A stretch of DNA of 51,025 nucleotides from Prochlorococcus sp. AG-424-A03 (GTDB taxonomy: Bacteria; Cyanobacteriota; Cyanobacteriia; PCC-6307; Cyanobiaceae). The position numbers and the translations under genes were made by a program. Shown here piece by piece: positions 25,612 to 34,047 of the stretch. The notes beneath the pieces are model-generated. The model ran no database searches, was not told where the DNA came from, and worked only from the letters and a program-made list of their open reading frames with translations. The stretch is from NCBI GenBank assembly GCA_003213375.1, contig QCNA01000005.1, forward strand, positions 1 through 51,025, in the 5' to 3' direction. Position 1 is the stretch's first letter; every line of letters starts with the position of its first letter.

Positions 25612-25795
25612 ATTCTTTTTTATTTAACTGATCCCGAAGAAAAAATATATTTTTGTTGAGTCGTTAACAAATTTAGGTAATAAAATTTAAAAAAAAAGAA
25701 AATTAATTTACATTTGAAAAAGATCTGAAAATTAATTAATTTCATTGATACCAACTGTTTTGAAGAGAAATATCAATTTTGAGAATTTTTTAGTA

Positions 25796-25811
25796 GTCAG
25801 AGGATCCTGAC
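25796..25811. promoter_or_regulatory. Small hairpin in the leader of the DUF4912 gene
   Basis: GTCAG (25796-25800) and CTGAC (25807-25811) form a 5-bp stem around AGGATC. It lies in the 273-base gap 25612-25884, which otherwise holds no coding frame and is followed by an A-rich stretch before the start. It could be a leader structure. No U-run follows, so it is not a terminator. Confidence 0.3.
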
Positions 25812-25899
25812 GACAGGCCAAAAAGACACACAATTCCCCAAAAAAAAGAACATACTGATCCCAAACAAAAACGGAGAATTTAAAGTGGCTGATGGGATC

Positions 25900-26985
25900 A
25901 TGAATAAAGATCAATTACTCTCACTAACCCTCAGACAATTACGTCAAGAAGCAAGTAAATTATCTGTTCCGCTTTATAGTCGCAAAACAAAAGCTGTTTT
26001 AGTTGATTTAATACTTAAATATCAAGAAAAATCTACAAAAAAAACCTATACTACACCACCTGAGTTAAAGCCTGAAGAAACTTCTGAGTCCAATGTTTTC
26101 AACAGTAGTGAAGAAGTTAAAACAAATTTAGTTTTCTTACCCCGAGATCCAGATTGGGCTTATGTTTTTTGGCAAATTTCTGATTTAGATAGAGAAAAAG
26201 CACAATCTCTGGGAGCCAATAAATTATGTTTACGATTATTTGATGCATCTGGTTCTGAAGGAAGCAACTTGAATCAAGGAACGCTCCGGGAGATAGCAGT
26301 TGATAGTTACAGTACAGAGTGGTACTTGCCAATCCCACTTGCAGATAGAGATTACAAAGTTGAATTAGGTTACAAATATGGTTTTAACTGGATGTCATTG
26401 GCATTTTCTTCGATAAGCCATGTTCCTGGATCTCATCCTTCTGAGCAAATTCTTGATAAATTTGTACCTTTTAATTTAGATTCCACTTTTGAGTCGATCC
26501 CAGATATTTCTAATCCTGTTGTTTCTGAACAAAATGGTATGCATGAAAGGTTGTATCAAGCAGCAACTAACATTCCTCTAAGAAGAAAAGTTGGTTCTGA
26601 AGAGTTTATGGAAAACGTAAATTCAACAAATCTCAATGATAATCTTACAGACTCAGGCGCTGGTAAATGGTCATCAGGTTTAAATGATTCTGGAAGCGGA
26701 ATTGTCAAAAATAGATCTTTTTGGCTCGTTGCTGATGCTGAATTAATTGTTTATGGAGCTACAGAGCCTTCTGCAAAACTGACAATAGGTGGTGAAGATG
26801 TACCTCTTGCTGCTGATGGTACTTTTAGAATTCAAGTTCCATTTAGAGACGGGACCCAAAAATATGATATTAAAGCTGTTGATGCATCTGGTGAGCAAGA
26901 AAAAAGCATATCAATGAAATTTGATAGAACTACACCACTTGACGATACTAATGAAAAAGATAATGCTGAGACTGAATGGTTTTAA
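25900..26985 (+). CDS. DUF4912 protein with Rho-N/SAP-like N-terminus
   Basis: It encodes 361 residues from ATG at 25900; a GTG at 25885 would add MADGI. Residues 1-45 (LLSLTLRQLRQEASKLSVPLYSR by segments, then TKAVLVDLIL) look like the Rho N-terminal/SAP helix-extended-loop fold, which binds nucleic acid. Residues about 75-190 contain LVFLPRDPDWAYVFWQIS, WYLPIPLADRDYKVELGY and GFNWMSLAFSS, the DUF4912 core. A late beta segment (LIVYGATEPSAKLTIGGEDV) resembles an Ig-like strand set. The function is unknown. It precedes a small membrane protein gene on the same strand. Confidence 0.75.
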   Translation: MNKDQLLSLTLRQLRQEASKLSVPLYSRKTKAVLVDLILKYQEKSTKKTYTTPPELKPEETSESNVFNSSEEVKTNLVFLPRDPDWAYVFWQISDLDREKAQSLGANKLCLRLFDASGSEGSNLNQGTLREIAVDSYSTEWYLPIPLADRDYKVELGYKYGFNWMSLAFSSISHVPGSHPSEQILDKFVPFNLDSTFESIPDISNPVVSEQNGMHERLYQAATNIPLRRKVGSEEFMENVNSTNLNDNLTDSGAGKWSSGLNDSGSGIVKNRSFWLVADAELIVYGATEPSAKLTIGGEDVPLAADGTFRIQVPFRDGTQKYDIKAVDASGEQEKSISMKFDRTTPLDDTNEKDNAETEWF

Positions 26986-26997
26986 TAAATTAAATTA

Positions 26998-27168
26998 ATG
27001 CTGAAAAAAATTGTAGCTTTTACTCCATTGTTTGGGGCATTAACGTTTCCTCTAATAGTTCCAATTACAATTTCTAAATTTGGTGTTAACTATGGAATTC
27101 TTAGTGCATTATTAATTTCTTCATTATGGTTTATCGCTATGTTAAGAACTTCCGAAATGCCTCATTAA
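26998..27168 (+). CDS. Small two-span membrane protein (56 aa)
   Basis: It has an ATG start and encodes 56 residues. Two hydrophobic stretches (IVAFTPLFGALTFPLIVPIT and ILSALLISSLWFIAML) are joined by KFGVNYG, and the tail is RTSEMPH. It starts 12 bases after the DUF4912 stop and ends 33 bases before pgm, so it fits between them as part of the same transcript. I recognise no named family. Confidence 0.65.
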   Translation: MLKKIVAFTPLFGALTFPLIVPITISKFGVNYGILSALLISSLWFIAMLRTSEMPH

Positions 27169-27201
27169 TTTAGTTAGATTTTTGGAAGTTTTTCTAAAAA
27201 T

Positions 27202-28839
27202 ATGAACCAAGTTAGTATAGTTAATATCAATTCTCCTTTTCTAGATCAAAAACCAGGTACCTCTGGATTAAGAAAAAGTACTTTAAAGTTTCAGGAAGAA
27301 CATTATCTAGAAGTTTTTATTGAGGCAATCTTACAATCATTAGAAGATTTAAAAGTTTCAACATTAGTAGTTGGTGGTGATGGCAGATATGGCAATATTG
27401 AAGCAATAGAAAAAATTGTCCAAATATGTATTGCTCATAAAGTTCAAAAGGTTATTGTTCCAAAATACGGTTTATTATCTACTCCTGCGACATCAAATTT
27501 AATTAGAAAAGAAAAAGCTATTGGTGGAATTATTCTTTCTGCAAGCCATAATCCTGGTGGGATTGATGGCGACTTTGGAGTGAAATTGAATATCTCTAAT
27601 GGTGGCCCAGCTCCTGAGATAATTACTAATAAGATTTTCAAGGCTTCACAATTACTAACTAGTTATAAAATTTGTAAAATTCAACTACCTGATTTTAGTG
27701 AATATGGAACTTATCCTTATGACGAAACTACCTTAGAAATTATTGATGGATTAACAGATTATTCTAATTTGATGGAGAAAATTTTTGACTTTGATCAAAT
27801 TAGTGATTTTTTAAAAAAAGACTTCTCGTTAATCTTTGATGCAATGAATGCGGTTACAGGCCCATATGCAAAAAATATTTTTGTTGAAAAAATGGGTCTT
27901 GCACCTGATTGTCTCATGAATAGTAACCCGTTAAAAGATTTTGGAGGTTTACATCCTGATCCTAACCTTACTTACGCATCACACTTGGCTGATTTGTTAC
28001 TAAACAAAAAATCTTATAGTTTTGGTGCTGCATGCGATGGAGATGGAGATAGGAATATGATTTTAGGAAGTGGATGTTTTGTAAATCCTAGTGATAGCCT
28101 TGCAGTTATCACTGCTAACACAAAATTTGTCCCTGGTTATAAAGATGGTATTGCAGGTGTGGCACGATCCATGCCAACCAGCTCAGCGGTTGATAATGTA
28201 GCTCGAGCATTAAATATACCTTGTTTCGAGACACCTACTGGATGGAAGTTTTTTGGAAATCTTTTAGATTCTAATTTAATTACTTTATGTGGAGAAGAAA
28301 GTTTCGGAACAGGTAGTAATCATGTGAGAGAGAAAGATGGCCTATGGGCAGTTTTGTATTGGTTACAAGTTTTAGCTGAGAAAAAATGTTCGGTAAGTGA
28401 TTTGATGCAGAATCATTGGAAACAATTTGGTAGGAATTATTATTCAAGACATGATTATGAGGCAATTCCCTCAAATATTGCTAATCAAATCTTTGATAAT
28501 CTAACTTCTATGCTCGAAAATTTAAAAGGAAATAGTTTTGCTGGCCATTTAGTTAAAGTTGCAGATAACTTTTCATATTTAGATCCCGTTGATAATTCTA
28601 TAAGTGAAAATCAAGGTTTAAGATTGGTCCTTGATGATAATTCTCGAGTAATTGTGCGTCTTTCTGGAACTGGAACTAAGGGTGCAACATTAAGACTTTA
28701 CTTTGAGAAATTTTTCGATCCTCAACAGAATCTTTCGTTAAATCCTCAGATCGCTTTGAAACCTCTAATAGATGATTTAGATGCTTTATTGAACATTTCA
28801 AAACTTACTCAAATGGAAACTCCTACAGTAATTACATAG
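27202..28839 (+). CDS. pgm: Phosphoglucomutase (alpha-D-glucose type)
   Basis: It encodes 545 residues. The phosphoserine loop is SASHNPGG at 113-120, with S115 the phosphorylated residue, and the metal-binding loop is DGDGDR at 279-284. PTGWKFFGNL and CGEESFGTGS are the sugar-binding loops. RLSGTGTKG in the fourth domain binds the phosphate. It interconverts glucose-1-phosphate and glucose-6-phosphate, linking glycogen and cell-wall sugars to central metabolism. The length and the EESFG loop favour true phosphoglucomutase over phosphomannomutase. Confidence 0.95.
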   Translation: MNQVSIVNINSPFLDQKPGTSGLRKSTLKFQEEHYLEVFIEAILQSLEDLKVSTLVVGGDGRYGNIEAIEKIVQICIAHKVQKVIVPKYGLLSTPATSNLIRKEKAIGGIILSASHNPGGIDGDFGVKLNISNGGPAPEIITNKIFKASQLLTSYKICKIQLPDFSEYGTYPYDETTLEIIDGLTDYSNLMEKIFDFDQISDFLKKDFSLIFDAMNAVTGPYAKNIFVEKMGLAPDCLMNSNPLKDFGGLHPDPNLTYASHLADLLLNKKSYSFGAACDGDGDRNMILGSGCFVNPSDSLAVITANTKFVPGYKDGIAGVARSMPTSSAVDNVARALNIPCFETPTGWKFFGNLLDSNLITLCGEESFGTGSNHVREKDGLWAVLYWLQVLAEKKCSVSDLMQNHWKQFGRNYYSRHDYEAIPSNIANQIFDNLTSMLENLKGNSFAGHLVKVADNFSYLDPVDNSISENQGLRLVLDDNSRVIVRLSGTGTKGATLRLYFEKFFDPQQNLSLNPQIALKPLIDDLDALLNISKLTQMETPTVIT

Positions 28840-28872
28840 AATTGAAAGTAATGATTTTTTGATTTTATTAAT

Positions 28873-30162
28873 ATGCATTCAGAAAATTTATTTACTAATT
28901 ATTCTCAAATAGAAAACAATTCACCTTTGGCAGATAAATTAAGACCAAAGAATTTGGAAGATTTTTTTGGTCAACAACCAATCCTGAATGAGAATTCACT
29001 TTTAAGAAGTGCAATATTAAACGATAAGATTAGTAATTTTATTTTTTCTGGCCCTCCAGGCGTTGGAAAAACTACTCTAATTGAAATTATTTCTTTTAAT
29101 ACGCGGTCAAAATTAATTAAGTTAAATGCAGTATTATCAGGTGTTAAAGAATTAAGAAATGAAATCGCTAATGCAAAAGATAGATTAATAAATTCAAAAA
29201 GAAAAACAATTTTATTTATCGATGAGGTTCATAGATTTACATCAGTTCAGCAAGATGCTTTATTACCTTCAATAGAAAATGGAACTATAACTTTTATTGG
29301 TGCTACAACCGAAAACCCCTTTTTTGCAGTTAATAAAGCGCTTGTTAGCAGGTCGCGTATTTTTACATTACTTCCTTTGGCAGGAAATGATTTGCAAAAA
29401 ATAATACAAAAAGTCATCACTTACTATTCAAAACAAAAAGATTCAAAAAAGGTTTATTTAACTCAAGATGCTATAAGTCATTTAATTAAATTTTCTGGCG
29501 GAGATGCAAGGATATTAATCAATGCGCTAGAGATGGCCATTGAAACAACTGCTGAAAATGATGCTAAAGAAATCAATATTAATCTCTCAATAGCAGAGGA
29601 CGCACTACAAAAGAAAAATATTGTTTACGATAAAAATGGCCAAAATCATTACGATGTAATAAGTGCCTTTATCAAGTCCATAAGAGGTTCTGATCCAGAT
29701 GCAACTTTATTCTGGCTTGCGAATATGCTGGAGGCTGGTGAAGATCCTAATTTTATTTTTAGAAGACTACTTATATCTGCTAGTGAAGATATTGGGATAG
29801 CTGATCCTAATGCCATAGTAGTAGTACAATCCTGTTGTGATGCTTTTGATAGAGTTGGTTTTCCAGAAGGATTATATTTTTTAACTCAGGCTTCTTTATA
29901 TTTAGCTATTTCTCCAAAAAGTAATAGTACGAAAAGTATTTTTAAAGCAATTGAAACAATCAAATCTACCAATGCTTTTGATGTTCCACTTCATTTAAAA
30001 AATAATTCTAATAGTTATGTCAATCCTCATAATTATCCAGGTAATTGGGTCATACAAGAATATCTTCCCAAATCTTTAAGAGGTTTAAAAATATGGAAAC
30101 CAAATAATAATGGATGGGAAAAAACTCAATATGAAGAACTGCTAAGAAGAAAAGAAAATTAA
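28873..30162 (+). CDS. rarA: Replication-associated recombination protein A (RarA/MgsA/Mgs1 family AAA+ ATPase)
   Basis: It encodes 429 residues. N-terminal PLADKLRPKNLEDFFGQQ is typical. Walker A is GPPGVGKT at 60-67, Walker B is LFIDEVH with D117 and E118, and sensor 1 is GATTENPFF at 143-151. The C-terminal part (HYDVISAFIKSIRGSDPDA, and LIRAGEDP-like LEAGEDPNFIFRRL) is the MgsA tetramerisation domain. RarA acts at stalled replication forks with single-stranded DNA-binding protein. It overlaps the convergent PPTase gene by 4 bases. Confidence 0.94.
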   Translation: MHSENLFTNYSQIENNSPLADKLRPKNLEDFFGQQPILNENSLLRSAILNDKISNFIFSGPPGVGKTTLIEIISFNTRSKLIKLNAVLSGVKELRNEIANAKDRLINSKRKTILFIDEVHRFTSVQQDALLPSIENGTITFIGATTENPFFAVNKALVSRSRIFTLLPLAGNDLQKIIQKVITYYSKQKDSKKVYLTQDAISHLIKFSGGDARILINALEMAIETTAENDAKEININLSIAEDALQKKNIVYDKNGQNHYDVISAFIKSIRGSDPDATLFWLANMLEAGEDPNFIFRRLLISASEDIGIADPNAIVVVQSCCDAFDRVGFPEGLYFLTQASLYLAISPKSNSTKSIFKAIETIKSTNAFDVPLHLKNNSNSYVNPHNYPGNWVIQEYLPKSLRGLKIWKPNNNGWEKTQYEELLRRKEN

Positions 30163-30815
30163 AAATTTTTCGAACAACAAATAATCTCAGGATTAAAAGA
30201 AGTTTTTTCTTCGTAGGCTAAAGCAATAGTCCAATTATGGAAGTTAATCTGTGAATAATTTAAATGTATATTTTTCTTCTTATGAATTAACTCTTTTGGC
30301 TTTTCAAAAAATTGCCAATATTTAATGTCTTTAGCTAATTTTCCTTGATCCCATTTTATAGCCGCTTCAACAGCACACCATTGATTTAATATCATATTTT
30401 TTGTTAAATAATTATTATGGTTTGATTTATTGGTATGAAAAAAATATTTTTTTGCAAATTTTATGTGGTTAAAATCTCTATCTGTTCTCTCAATATCAAT
30501 CCCTATTTTGCCTTTATGCCAGACTATAGTAATGGCATCTTTACAATGACTTAAACTGATATTTCCCATGCCAGAGGGTAAACTTGGAGGTTCTCCAGGT
30601 TGAGCATTAATTGGAATTTCTAGGGGGTCTAAATCAAAAAGTGCTGAAAGTGATTGTCGCAAATAAGCTCTGGTTTCTAAGAAAATCTTTGATCTCGAAT
30701 TTGTTAGGTTTTTTGCAGTATTAATTTCTTCTATAGTTGCGACATCTTGCACACCTTTAATCTCATAAAACCAAATTTTTGGTATTTTATATTCATACTC
30801 ATTTAATAATTTCAA
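30159..30815 (-). CDS. 4'-phosphopantetheinyl transferase (Sfp type)
   Basis: It encodes 218 residues. The magnesium and CoA site GIDIE (105-109, D107, E109) and the helix motif W146-CAVE150-AAIK154 are present, as is NISLSH near 85-90. Sfp-type enzymes move phosphopantetheine from coenzyme A to a serine of carrier proteins. Here the likely target is the fatty-acid acyl carrier protein, since no polyketide or peptide synthetase is nearby. The only start upstream of the conserved IPKIWFYEI is a TTG at 30815, which meets the ATG of the divergent bcp gene. Confidence 0.88.
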   Translation of the reverse strand: MKLLNEYEYKIPKIWFYEIKGVQDVATIEEINTAKNLTNSRSKIFLETRAYLRQSLSALFDLDPLEIPINAQPGEPPSLPSGMGNISLSHCKDAITIVWHKGKIGIDIERTDRDFNHIKFAKKYFFHTNKSNHNNYLTKNMILNQWCAVEAAIKWDQGKLAKDIKYWQFFEKPKELIHKKKNIHLNYSQINFHNWTIALAYEEKTSFNPEIICCSKNF

Positions 30816-31282
30816 TGGCTCTTAAGGTTGGCGACAAAGCACCAGAATTTAAATTAAAAGATTCTTATGAGAAAGAAGTTTCTCTTAGTGATTTTAAAGG
30901 TAAAAGAATAATACTATATTTTTATCCAAAAGATAATACTCCAGGATGTACTAAAGAAGCATGTAATTTTAAAGAGAATTGGGATTTACTCCAAAAAAAT
31001 AATATTGTTGTGCTTGGTATTAGTAAAGATAATGCATCCTCTCATCAGAAGTTTATAGAAAAATTTAATTTACCTTTTATTCTTTTAACTGATCCTGAAC
31101 CTTTCAAAGTTTCTTCTGATTATGATAGTTATGGACTGAAAAAATTCATGGGAAAAGAATATATGGGAATGATGAGAAATAGTTTTTTAATTGATACTGA
31201 TGGTAACATCGAAAAAATTTTCTTAAAAGTAAAAGCAGCAATAATGGCTGATCATATAATTGCAGACCTTGGGTTAAGCTAA
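30815..31282 (+). CDS. bcp: Thioredoxin-dependent peroxiredoxin (Bcp/PrxQ)
   Basis: It encodes 155 residues from ATG at 30815; reading further upstream would intrude into the PPTase gene. The peroxidatic C45 in TPGCTKEAC and the resolving C50 five residues later define the BCP/PrxQ group. YFYPKDNTPGCT is the family signature. It reduces hydrogen peroxide and organic hydroperoxides using thioredoxin, protecting the photosynthetic cell. The C-terminus overlaps the coaX stop by 4 bases. Confidence 0.95.
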   Translation: MALKVGDKAPEFKLKDSYEKEVSLSDFKGKRIILYFYPKDNTPGCTKEACNFKENWDLLQKNNIVVLGISKDNASSHQKFIEKFNLPFILLTDPEPFKVSSDYDSYGLKKFMGKEYMGMMRNSFLIDTDGNIEKIFLKVKAAIMADHIIADLGLS

Positions 31283-31968
31283 TTTTTTATGGACAGGTGG
31301 TGAATAATCATCCCCTCCATAACTAAATTAGGAGCATTGATAATATTTTCTTTTTTAGTTTTTAGAAACTTTGTCAGTAATTGAGAGTCTCCTCCACAGA
31401 TTATTAAAATATCCTTTTCAGGATTAAATAAACTATTAATCACGCCAGTAAGAGAGTGGATTACTCCTTTTAACATTGCTTCTTCTGTATTAATTAAAAA
31501 ATCTTTGATCGGAATATCATATTTTTTGGGAACTTTGAGATTTTTTGTATTTTGTTCCATTGATTTTAATTGTGTTAGAAAACCTGGAAGAAGTTGACCT
31601 CCAATAATAGATCCATTTGAATTCAATTTTGTTATTGATAATATTGTTCCAAAATCTGCAATTAGCAAATCTTTTTTGAAAGGGTTTTTAATAGTTTTTA
31701 AAGCAGCAATACAGGCGAGAGCTCTATCAACTCCAAAATAATCAGGAAGATTTGATAATTGGATATCTTTAGTTTTTATTTTATTTTCTTTTTTCAGCAA
31801 AAAATTTGGAAGTTTTCCTACAGAAGCCCAAATTAATTGATCAAGATCTATATTTTCGGGAACTTCTAGCTCTTTTTTGGTATGGAAGAATTCAGATTGA
31901 TTTTTAGAATATTTAGCCCAATGAAGCCTACTATTGCCTACTAATAGAAAATTTACATCTGAGACCAT
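31279..31968 (-). CDS. coaX: Type III pantothenate kinase CoaX
   Basis: It encodes 229 residues. The N-terminal phosphate loop reads LLVGNSRLHWA (GNSRLHW at 11-17), and DFGTILSITKLN and GGQLLPGFLTQL are the further conserved blocks of the ASKHA-fold kinase. ICGGDSQLL near the end also fits. CoaX phosphorylates pantothenate in the first step of coenzyme A synthesis. The usual Asp before GNS is replaced by a hydrophobic run (FLLVGNS), a small departure shared by some cyanobacterial members. It is 15 bases after cysH on the same strand. Confidence 0.87.
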   Translation of the reverse strand: MVSDVNFLLVGNSRLHWAKYSKNQSEFFHTKKELEVPENIDLDQLIWASVGKLPNFLLKKENKIKTKDIQLSNLPDYFGVDRALACIAALKTIKNPFKKDLLIADFGTILSITKLNSNGSIIGGQLLPGFLTQLKSMEQNTKNLKVPKKYDIPIKDFLINTEEAMLKGVIHSLTGVINSLFNPEKDILIICGGDSQLLTKFLKTKKENIINAPNLVMEGMIIHHLSIKN

Positions 31969-31983
31969 TGTTCTATGATCAAT

Positions 31984-32706
31984 TTAATTATTAGTATGTA
32001 TTCCACATTCTTGTTTAATCCCCCCAAACCTTGTATCTCTGCCTTTTGTTTCAATACCATCAGGACTGCTTGAATGCCAATCTCCTACAGAAGAAAAACC
32101 CTTGATAAAAAGTGGATGGGCAGGTAAATTATTCTCTTCCATATAATAAAAAATATCTTTATTTGTCCAATTTAATAAAGGTCTTAAAGAGAGTCTTTGA
32201 CGAATTACGTCTATGAATTTCATTTTGTTTCTATTTTCTGTTTGAGTTGATCTAACACCACTTGCCCAGCAGAAAATATCATATTTTTTGAGACCATTTT
32301 CTAAAGGTTTTACCTTTCTCAATTCATGATATTTATCTAAATCACTCTCTTTTTTTGTTTCCCAAAGTTTTCCGTATTTAGCCTCCATTCTTGCTGGAGA
32401 TAATTCACTTTGTAGAACTTCAACTTCTAAGGATAAATCATCAATAAGCTTTTCAGCGTAATGGTATGTTTCTGGAGGAAGGTAACCTGTATCTATCCAA
32501 AATATTTTGATTTTTTTTTGTAGAGATAATTTACTGACCATATCTAAAAGTACTGATGACTGAATACCAAAACTTGTTGTAATAGCAAATTGATTATCAA
32601 ACTTTTCATAACCCCATGAAAGCATTCCTTGAGGTTTCATATCTACAATCTCTTGATTATATTTCTTCAAGTTAGTTTGAATATCTTTGTGGATTTTTTC
32701 AATCAT
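31984..32706 (-). CDS. cysH: Phosphoadenylyl-sulfate (PAPS) reductase CysH
   Basis: It encodes 240 residues. TTSFGIQSSVLLDM is the P-loop and IDTGYLPPETY the substrate site. The catalytic cysteine is C234 in ECGIH near the C-terminus. The CC...CxxC cysteines that hold the 4Fe-4S cluster in APS reductases are absent: the place reads LDKYHELRKVKPL. So by family knowledge this is a PAPS-specific, cluster-free enzyme using thioredoxin. It makes sulfite for cysteine synthesis. It is divergent from the type II NADH dehydrogenase and is followed by coaX. Confidence 0.94.
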   Translation of the reverse strand: MIEKIHKDIQTNLKKYNQEIVDMKPQGMLSWGYEKFDNQFAITTSFGIQSSVLLDMVSKLSLQKKIKIFWIDTGYLPPETYHYAEKLIDDLSLEVEVLQSELSPARMEAKYGKLWETKKESDLDKYHELRKVKPLENGLKKYDIFCWASGVRSTQTENRNKMKFIDVIRQRLSLRPLLNWTNKDIFYYMEENNLPAHPLFIKGFSSVGDWHSSSPDGIETKGRDTRFGGIKQECGIHTNN

Positions 32707-32801
32707 TCTTCGGTTTGATTATGAGTTTAATTTTATTTCGCTCAATTTAAAAATTATTCGTATAGTTTAATAATACATTTACGCATAACAATATTTCTCT
32801 A

Positions 32802-33998
32802 ATGAAATCAATACAAAAACCAATAGTAATAGTTGGAGCAGGTTTTGCAGGTATGACATTTGCTTTGAATTTAAAGAATCTTAATCCTTCTTTACCGATT
32901 CTTGTGGTTGATGCTGAAACTAACTTTATATTTAAACCTTTAATGTACGAAGTTTTAAGTAAAGAAATAAGAAGTTGGGAAGCCACCCCAAAATTTGCAA
33001 ATATTTTTTCTGATGCGGGCATAACTTTTTTAAGAAATTGTTTAACCAAGATTTCCTTCGAAGAAAATATTCTTGAATTTAGTGACAAATTAAAATTAAG
33101 TTATCAGTACCTCGTTATCTGTACAGGATCTATTCCAAATAGTTTTTTCATAAAAGGTGTAGATGAAAATTGTTATTTTTTTAATGATGTTCACGATTTA
33201 AATAAATTAAATTCTTTTTTAAAAAAATCACAAGATACTACGTTGCGTAAAAAGTTATTCATAGTTGGAGGTGGCCCCTCTGGCATCGAGTTGGCATGCA
33301 AAATTAAAGATATATTTATAGACCAATTTGAAATAAATGTAATAGAAAAATCAAACGAAATCCTCAATAAAAACAAAATTTTTAATAGAGAACAAGCAGA
33401 GAAGGCATTAGAAAAAAGAAAAATCAAAGTTCTTTTGAATTCCACAGTTAAAGAAGTCTCAGAGACTAAGATTAGTATTTCTAGTGAGGCTGGAATAACT
33501 TCTTTGGATAAAGATATTGTTATTTGGACAGCAGGTGTTAAACCTAATTTGTCTTATTTAGAAACTGATCAAATAACAAAAAAATTTGGACGAATTTTAG
33601 TTAATAATAATTTGCAAATTGAAAACCATAAAAACTGCTTTGCTATTGGTGATATTTCAGTTATTGAAGGAATGGAGGATTTACCCATAACTGCTCAGGT
33701 CGCTATGCAGGAAGGAAATCATCTTGCTAATAATTTAGAACTTTTAATTCAAGGAAAAGATCCTTTACCCTTTGAATTTCAAGACAACGGTGAAATGATT
33801 AGCTTAGGAAAAGGTGACGCTTCAATTTCTGGGCTTGGGGTTACTTTATCTGGGAAATTGGCTTTTGAGGCAAGAAGACTTATATATGCTTCCAAGTTGC
33901 CTGATATTACAGAAAGCTTAAAATCTGCATCTTCATGGATATTCCAAAAAAAATCTATTTTTAAAAAGTTTCTTAAAAAAGATGATTATTCTAATTAA
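32802..33998 (+). CDS. ndbB: Type II NADH:quinone oxidoreductase (NDH-2)
   Basis: It encodes 398 residues. The FAD-binding GAGFAG is at 12-17 and the NAD(P)H-binding GGGPSG at 156-161. The segment VIWTAGVKPN and CFAIGDIS, followed by AQVAMQEGNHLANN, are typical of the NDH-2 family. It passes electrons from NAD(P)H to plastoquinone at the membrane without pumping protons. In cyanobacteria these enzymes are thought to sense or tune the redox state. The symbol follows cyanobacterial usage and is tentative. Confidence 0.88.
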   Translation: MKSIQKPIVIVGAGFAGMTFALNLKNLNPSLPILVVDAETNFIFKPLMYEVLSKEIRSWEATPKFANIFSDAGITFLRNCLTKISFEENILEFSDKLKLSYQYLVICTGSIPNSFFIKGVDENCYFFNDVHDLNKLNSFLKKSQDTTLRKKLFIVGGGPSGIELACKIKDIFIDQFEINVIEKSNEILNKNKIFNREQAEKALEKRKIKVLLNSTVKEVSETKISISSEAGITSLDKDIVIWTAGVKPNLSYLETDQITKKFGRILVNNNLQIENHKNCFAIGDISVIEGMEDLPITAQVAMQEGNHLANNLELLIQGKDPLPFEFQDNGEMISLGKGDASISGLGVTLSGKLAFEARRLIYASKLPDITESLKSASSWIFQKKSIFKKFLKKDDYSN

Positions 33999-34047
33999 AC
34001 TTTTTTGAAATATTGTTTTTGGGTATATTGAGTTAAATAAGTTTCGT

